From: Victivallales bacterium
GTDB lineage: Bacteria; Verrucomicrobiota; Lentisphaeria; Oligosphaerales; Oligosphaeraceae
Reading direction: 5' to 3'
Assembly (NCBI GenBank): GCA_017963875.1
Contig: JAGCTA010000089.1
Coordinates: forward strand, 1 to 20,149
Length of the DNA: 20,149 nucleotides
How positions within the stretch are numbered: the first letter of the stretch is position 1; each line of letters opens with the position of its first letter. The translations under genes and the position numbers were made by a program. Of the stretch, positions 16,119-20,149 are shown in pieces. Below the pieces are notes generated by a model. It was given only the letters and a program-made list of their open reading frames with translations, was not told the origin of the DNA and ran no database searches.

Positions 16119-17603
16119 ATGACATTCTCTTCAAGATTGCTATTATCGGCATTTGTCGTCATGACAAGCGTTGTTTGCCATGCATTGACCATTCCTGGAG
16201 CAGATGGCTCTGATGGACCGCTTCATATCACAACAAAAGACTGTACCAATGGGGTTTTCACAATCAACTTAGGCCGTGCCGCCACTGACCAGTGGGATGC
16301 CCCCCCCAAGACTGCGGGATGCGGCGTCTATGACCCTGAAAAGTGGGCGGTTGTCTTCAAATACAGCAGTGTGGAGATTGACAAGGGTGTTACCTTGAAA
16401 TTCAAAAACCACCCATCCAACCCGCCTGTCTATTGGCTTGTCAGCGGAAATGTCACCATCAACGGCGAAATCAATCTGGATGGTGAACGAGGCCAGGATT
16501 TCCGTGATTCTGGCAATGCAGTTTGCGCGACTCCTGGTCCTGGTGGATTCGCGGGTGGCCTGAGTATGACGTATGATTCAAATTCAGGAAAAGCATATTA
16601 TGGAGGAGGCGGATATGGTCCTGGCGGAGCCACCAGTCAAATGCTTCGGCCTTTTGGAGTTGATCATTTTAGTGTTACTGGTGGTGGTGCCAGCCATGCC
16701 ACCATGGGAAATTCCAATTCCGATGGAAGAGAAAGTGTAGGATACAATACAAGCAATGCGGGCTATATCTACGGAGACGAAACTCTCATCCCATTAATCG
16801 GCGGCTCAGGCGGTGCAGGCTACAACGGGTTTAATTATTGGAGTTACGGAAATGGAATGTCAATGACAGGCGGTGGCGCTGGCGGTGCTGGTGGCGGAGC
16901 CATTCTCATTGCCTCTCAGGGAACCGTCTTATTGACAGGTATAATTAGCGCACGCGGCAACAGAGGCGGAGGTTTTCTGGCCTTCAATTATTTTTATTTT
17001 TACGGCGGTAGTGGGTCGGGTGGAGCAGTGCGAGTCCTTGCAGATGCAATCGCTGGTTCTGGAACAATTGATGTTTCCAGTTTTGGCGGAACATCGAAGT
17101 CTATTCAGAATGAATACGGACTCTCTGATTATAACGGAATTCAAAACCTTTCAATTGGAGGTCTGGGGCGTATCCGCCTAGACTCGAACAATATTACTCT
17201 TTGCAAAAGAGATTTCACTTCTTGGGAAGTCAAACCCATTATTGGAGACAGTGACAATGTGATTCTTTGGGCAGATGCGAAAATCACATTGTTAACCTTT
17301 GGAGGCTATGATTTGCCAACAGACCCAATATACCGCCAAAGCGGTCAAAACGAGTGCATCTCCTTTACTACGGCTGGGGAACGAGAACTTGTCTTCCGTA
17401 CAGAGAACATCCCAACTGACGCAAATGTCGTCGTCAAAGTGACACCTTACCAATCTGGCAGTGACTATACAGGTTCGACAGTCGTCGCAACAATGGACCA
17501 GGGTGGCACTTTCGCATCTGCCATCTGGCGCGCCATGATTCCTCTACAAGACAGCAGAACCACTTTCCAGGTTCTCGTTTCAACGGTTTCCTTGCACGAT
17601 TGA
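16119..17603 (+). CDS. Secreted glycine-rich protein, probable surface beta-helix
   Basis: 494-residue protein with no recognised enzymatic domain. A clear signal peptide (MTFSSRLLLSAFVVMTSVVC, cleavage likely after HA at about 22) directs export. Residues 75-125 read SSVEIDKGVTLKFKN, then PVYWLVSGNVTINGEINLDG, the alternating pattern of a right-handed beta-helix start. The middle is broken by Gly-rich blocks (GGGGYGPGGA, GGSGGAGYNG, GGGAGGAGGGA, GGSGSGGAV). The C-terminal 130 or so residues look like a beta-sandwich. Aromatic Tyr/Phe-rich spacers lie between the Gly blocks. AAGGA lies 11 bases upstream of the ATG. It is followed by another secreted protein 101 bases downstream in the same direction, so the two are probably one unit. 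A surface or matrix role is inference. Confidence 0.8.
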   Translation: MTFSSRLLLSAFVVMTSVVCHALTIPGADGSDGPLHITTKDCTNGVFTINLGRAATDQWDAPPKTAGCGVYDPEKWAVVFKYSSVEIDKGVTLKFKNHPSNPPVYWLVSGNVTINGEINLDGERGQDFRDSGNAVCATPGPGGFAGGLSMTYDSNSGKAYYGGGGYGPGGATSQMLRPFGVDHFSVTGGGASHATMGNSNSDGRESVGYNTSNAGYIYGDETLIPLIGGSGGAGYNGFNYWSYGNGMSMTGGGAGGAGGGAILIASQGTVLLTGIISARGNRGGGFLAFNYFYFYGGSGSGGAVRVLADAIAGSGTIDVSSFGGTSKSIQNEYGLSDYNGIQNLSIGGLGRIRLDSNNITLCKRDFTSWEVKPIIGDSDNVILWADAKITLLTFGGYDLPTDPIYRQSGQNECISFTTAGERELVFRTENIPTDANVVVKVTPYQSGSDYTGSTVVATMDQGGTFASAIWRAMIPLQDSRTTFQVLVSTVSLHD

Positions 17604-17704
17604 CGTGTTTCGTTTGAGTGATAGGTAAAAATCGTTCAACAGCACTTCCATTGGTTTTCAAAAACTGTTATTTGGGGAATCAGCACAATAGAGGAAAGAC
17701 AAAC

Positions 17705-18691
17705 ATGCATGTTTTTTTCCATAAGTTTATGAACCTATGCATCTTGTCCATGCTTGCAGGACTGGTTGCGGAGGCTAGGCAACGCTATAACTACGCGTCA
17801 CGTGAATTCATGGCGAGTTTTGGCGAAGCAACCTCGACAGTACATGCTCGGCAGATTGTGTCTCGTGAAATAACCGTTGGCATGGGAAGCAGGACTTCTA
17901 AGGAGCATATCCGAAACATCATCTCACGCGAATTTACAGTTGGCATTGGACAAGAAAAAATAGACATCTTTCCCAAAACAAATAATCTTGCAGGAATAGT
18001 AACGCTTGAAAACGGATGCTCCTTCGTTCAAGACCAGCAAAATGCCACAGCCACATTGGAGATTTTCTTTGAGGATAAACTCGTAGCCACTACGAATGCC
18101 AAATTGTATAAGTTTACATATCAATGGGATACGACTTTTCTTCCAGATGGAGTCTATACGGTTATCCTGACTGTTTCTCGGGATGGCATGGAGGATGCAA
18201 TCGGCTCTCGAAAATATACTTTGATCAATCAGAAATATGAGGGAAGCCAAAGCGCTACAATAAACTATACATTGAGAAGAGGCTGGACTCTCATCAACAT
18301 TCCATTCCGCGTCGCCCCCCCATATTCATTGGAACTATCTGAACTGAATCCAATTTGCTGCAATTTCATGGATAACATGAATTATTACTCCTTTGAGGAC
18401 ACGGATTTTGCCCATGGAACCGTCGTTTGGGTTTATTCTCCCGGAAAAAGAGACTGCAGTCTAAAAACCGAATACTATACTAGCGCGCCTTCTTTTTGTA
18501 CATTCAAGAATAAGGCAGGATGGCAGTTTGTCGGCATTTCTGGAGGGAAATCCATCGAACTTGATTGCGAGGCACTGGGCATCTCCTCTGTCTGGCGGTG
18601 GAATGGAAAGACAATGGAATTGATTCCACCTCATGGGGGCGTTGTCAGGCTGGCTCCAAAGATTGGATACTTGATCTATAAACAATTCTGA
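17705..18691 (+). CDS. Secreted protein with three 21-residue SRE repeats and a C-terminal Gly-Trp domain
   Basis: 328 residues, function unknown. MHVFFHKFMNLCILSMLAGL begins a signal peptide ending near AEA (22-24). Three tandem 21-residue repeats follow, with SRE at residues 32, 53 and 74 and patterns SREFMASFG, SREITVGMG and SREFTVGIG. A beta-sandwich-like segment with DTTFLPDGVYTVILTVSRDG (Ig/FlgD-like) covers roughly 100-180. The C-terminal third has GWTLINIPF, GWQFVGISGG, VWRWNGKTME and PKIGYLIYK, the pattern of a cell-surface domain that often ends secreted PVC proteins. Start ATG at 17705 has AGAGGAAAG upstream. The frame is open to 17618, but those residues overlap the spacer and lack signal-like character. 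Stop TGA. The partner upstream is the glycine-rich secreted protein. Confidence 0.8.
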   Translation: MHVFFHKFMNLCILSMLAGLVAEARQRYNYASREFMASFGEATSTVHARQIVSREITVGMGSRTSKEHIRNIISREFTVGIGQEKIDIFPKTNNLAGIVTLENGCSFVQDQQNATATLEIFFEDKLVATTNAKLYKFTYQWDTTFLPDGVYTVILTVSRDGMEDAIGSRKYTLINQKYEGSQSATINYTLRRGWTLINIPFRVAPPYSLELSELNPICCNFMDNMNYYSFEDTDFAHGTVVWVYSPGKRDCSLKTEYYTSAPSFCTFKNKAGWQFVGISGGKSIELDCEALGISSVWRWNGKTMELIPPHGGVVRLAPKIGYLIYKQF

Positions 18692-18709
18692 ATCTTCAGG
18701 CATGAAAAG

Positions 18710-18759
18710 GGGCTGTTGCAAAAACGCATTGCCATAATGACGTGTTTTTGCAACAGCCC
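18710..18759. terminator. Long hairpin between convergent genes, likely bidirectional terminator
   Basis: GGGCTGTTGCAAAAAC (18710-18725) and GTTTTTGCAACAGCCC (18744-18759) are perfect 16-bp inverted arms around an 18-base loop. The element lies 18 bases after the stop of the plus-strand secreted protein and 23 bases past the stop of the minus-strand dehydrogenase. The A/T runs are within the stem rather than after it. The arm sequence resembles some IS terminal repeats, but no transposase is present here. Confidence 0.65.
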
Positions 18760-18782
18760 ACTGACTCATAAAAATACGGAAA

Positions 18783-19862
18783 TCACATCCGTGTCCAGTC
18801 GAACTGAACGACGGGGAATTTCGAGCCTTGTGCGAGACGAGCATAGACTTCGCCGCATTCTTCAGGCGAATGGACCTCTGCGACAAATCCTTCGAGAGAA
18901 ATTCGGCCCAGTTCCTGAAGGCGAAGGAAAGTCAATGCGTCGGAACGCATTGTCCACCAGCCTGGGGCATCTTCGAATTGATTGCGGCATAGAGCGTGCG
19001 CACCAATCAACGTCACGCCACGGCCATGCACCTTGTGGTAATAGTCAATGCTGAAGTTGGAATTACGCGTACATCCCAGCAATGCGATGCGGCCGAATGG
19101 CGAAATGGCATCCAGCACATTGTCCAAAGCCTTCCCGACACCTGTGACCTCAATTCCAACCTTTGGACCATCCTTCTTCATCAAAGGGGCACCACGCTTC
19201 AAGAGAACGTGATAGGACAAAGCATCCTGGCTGCAAATAGTCTTTGCCTGCTCGGCAAAATCAGATGCCGTCGGATCCAGTGCGAAATCCGCCCCAAGTT
19301 CCAAGGCATGTGCGCGTTTTTCAGGGAGCGGGTCCGCCGCGATAATCGGCGTGGCACCCGCAGCCTTCAGGATGATGATGGCCAACTGTCCGAGAATCCC
19401 CTGCCCCATGACAATCGCGCTCTCGCCGATTTCCAGACGGCATTTACGGACCGCCGCCATCGGGAACGTCGAAATATGCGTTAGTGCAGCGGCTTCAAAA
19501 GATATATTTTCTGGGATTAAATAGGCCTGTGTCGCAGGAATGCAGACATACTGCTGATGGACAGTCCAACTCATTGCGACACGGTCGCCAGGCTTGAAGC
19601 CCTCGACGCCCTCGCCAACCGCCTCTACAACGCCCGATGAACTGTATCCGCTGCGCCTCGGCCAACTGACTTTGCCTTCTGGGGCATTTGTGAAAATGCC
19701 AACACCATTGTCAGGCGTCCCTATGAGATTGGCCCGTTCTGTACCACTGGAAATGCATGTGCGATAAACCTTCACCAGCACGTGTCCTGGAGCGATTTCA
19801 GGCATTGGGACATCCAGAAGTTCCGCAGTGTTGACTCCCGTAAAAAAAATACCTTTGTTCAT
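18783..19862 (-). CDS. MDR-superfamily dehydrogenase/reductase lacking zinc ligands
   Basis: 359-residue medium-chain dehydrogenase/reductase. The N-terminal GroES-like fold carries GHVLVKVYRTCISSGTERAN (26-45). The catalytic-zinc Cys of GxCGSD-type alcohol dehydrogenases is replaced by CISSGTE, and there is no CxxCxxC structural-zinc loop. This fits the SGTE subgroup of MDR enzymes. The Rossmann domain has GQGILG (153-158) and binds NAD(P)H. Later motifs are GIEVTGVGKALDNVLDAISP and GRIALLGCTR. It ends QFDWTRM before a TGA. Start ATG at 19862 has AAGGGAG upstream. It follows the partial gene by 64 bases on the same strand and may share a transcript. The substrate is unknown; a sugar-derived or cyclitol alcohol is possible. 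Confidence 0.85.
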   Translation of the reverse strand: MNKGIFFTGVNTAELLDVPMPEIAPGHVLVKVYRTCISSGTERANLIGTPDNGVGIFTNAPEGKVSWPRRSGYSSSGVVEAVGEGVEGFKPGDRVAMSWTVHQQYVCIPATQAYLIPENISFEAAALTHISTFPMAAVRKCRLEIGESAIVMGQGILGQLAIIILKAAGATPIIAADPLPEKRAHALELGADFALDPTASDFAEQAKTICSQDALSYHVLLKRGAPLMKKDGPKVGIEVTGVGKALDNVLDAISPFGRIALLGCTRNSNFSIDYYHKVHGRGVTLIGAHALCRNQFEDAPGWWTMRSDALTFLRLQELGRISLEGFVAEVHSPEECGEVYARLAQGSKFPVVQFDWTRM

Positions 19863-19926
19863 TGATTGTCTCCCTTTGGATAAATGTTAAGCAATTGAAA
19901 TAACTGTCTTCCTTCCAATCAATCCG

Positions 19927-20149
19927 TCATTTGAAGTTATCCTTCAAAGCCCACAACCCCAACGCAGGGTTTGAGATATAGAAAATTTCCTCGCCGTCAG
20001 GAAGCGTGTTGAAACCGTCCTTGAGCGTTTCTGGATTGTATTTTGCAGTCATTTCATTCAAGTCGGCGACTTCGAAGCCAACAGAGGCAACCTCTTCCTT
20101 GGTGATATTCGGACCTGGGCCATAGGTGATTTTGAAACGGCCTTCGGAG
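19927..20149 (-). CDS. C-terminus of an unidentified protein, 5' part outside window
   Basis: The last 74 residues of a protein whose start is beyond the right edge. They read SEGRFKITYGPGPNITKEE, then VASVGFEVADLNEMT, and end EEIFYISNPALGLWALKDN-FK before TGA (19927-19929). The codon pattern and the regular frame support a real gene and it lies 64 bases ahead of the dehydrogenase. I cannot assign a family from this fragment. Confidence 0.6.
   Translation of the reverse strand, partial: SEGRFKITYGPGPNITKEEVASVGFEVADLNEMTAKYNPETLKDGFNTLPDGEEIFYISNPALGLWALKDNFK

Noticed and set aside
18710..18759. Insertion sequence end
   Set aside because: The flanks are two intact convergent genes and no transposase or second copy is in the window.

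Overview
The window comes from a bacterial chromosome. It is built around the distal end of the ribosomal-protein / RNA polymerase alpha cluster (minus strand: rpoZ, adk, map, infA, rpmJ, rpsM, rpsK, rpoA, rplQ). The lineage cannot be proven from sequence alone. A Lentisphaerota/Verrucomicrobiota-type (PVC) host is my best inference. The reasons are the split ribosomal cluster without rpsD between rpsK and rpoA, a G1:U72 elongator tRNA-Met, secreted glycine-rich proteins, and a secreted protein with SRE-type repeats and a C-terminal Gly-Trp domain of the kind found in that group. There is no phage, plasmid, CRISPR or transposase gene in the window.

Layout from left to right. 1-3010 (-): a large M16 (insulinase/presequence-protease type) metallopeptidase, running off the left edge. 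3108-3143: hairpin separating it from the ribosomal operon. 3188-8231 (-): rplQ, rpoA, rpsK, rpsM, rpmJ, infA, map, adk and rpoZ, with candidate promoters before rpoZ, rpmJ and rpoA. 8411-11780 (-): a GT4-type glycosyltransferase and a 720-residue secreted protein of unknown function, whose candidate promoter carries a striking 10-bp inverted repeat. 12042-12157 (+): elongator tRNA-Met with a strong terminator. 12269-14943 (+): fmt and an RNase E/G gene, overlapping ATGA-style. 15021-15950 (+): cysteine synthase. 16119-18691 (+): two secreted surface-type proteins. 18710-18759: long hairpin between convergent genes. 18783-20149 (-): a zinc-ligand-less MDR dehydrogenase and the C-terminus of an unidentified protein.

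Functionally most of the window is translation and transcription housekeeping: ribosomal proteins, IF-1, RNA polymerase alpha and omega, methionine aminopeptidase, Met-tRNA formyltransferase, tRNA-Met and RNase E/G. Formylation (fmt), the elongator Met tRNA and N-terminal Met removal (map) lie within about 6 kb. Two secreted-protein islands are inserted to the right of that core.

The most unusual observation is that two core genes carry an in-frame stop codon with otherwise intact, conserved coding sequence on both sides: adk (UAG, where relatives often have Gln) and the RNase E/G gene (UAA, usually Glu or a similar residue). In both, essential residues lie beyond the stop. UAA and UAG clearly act as true terminators elsewhere in the window (rpsK, cysK), so wholesale code reassignment is excluded. 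The choice left is real nonsense mutations, sequence errors, or suppression/readthrough.
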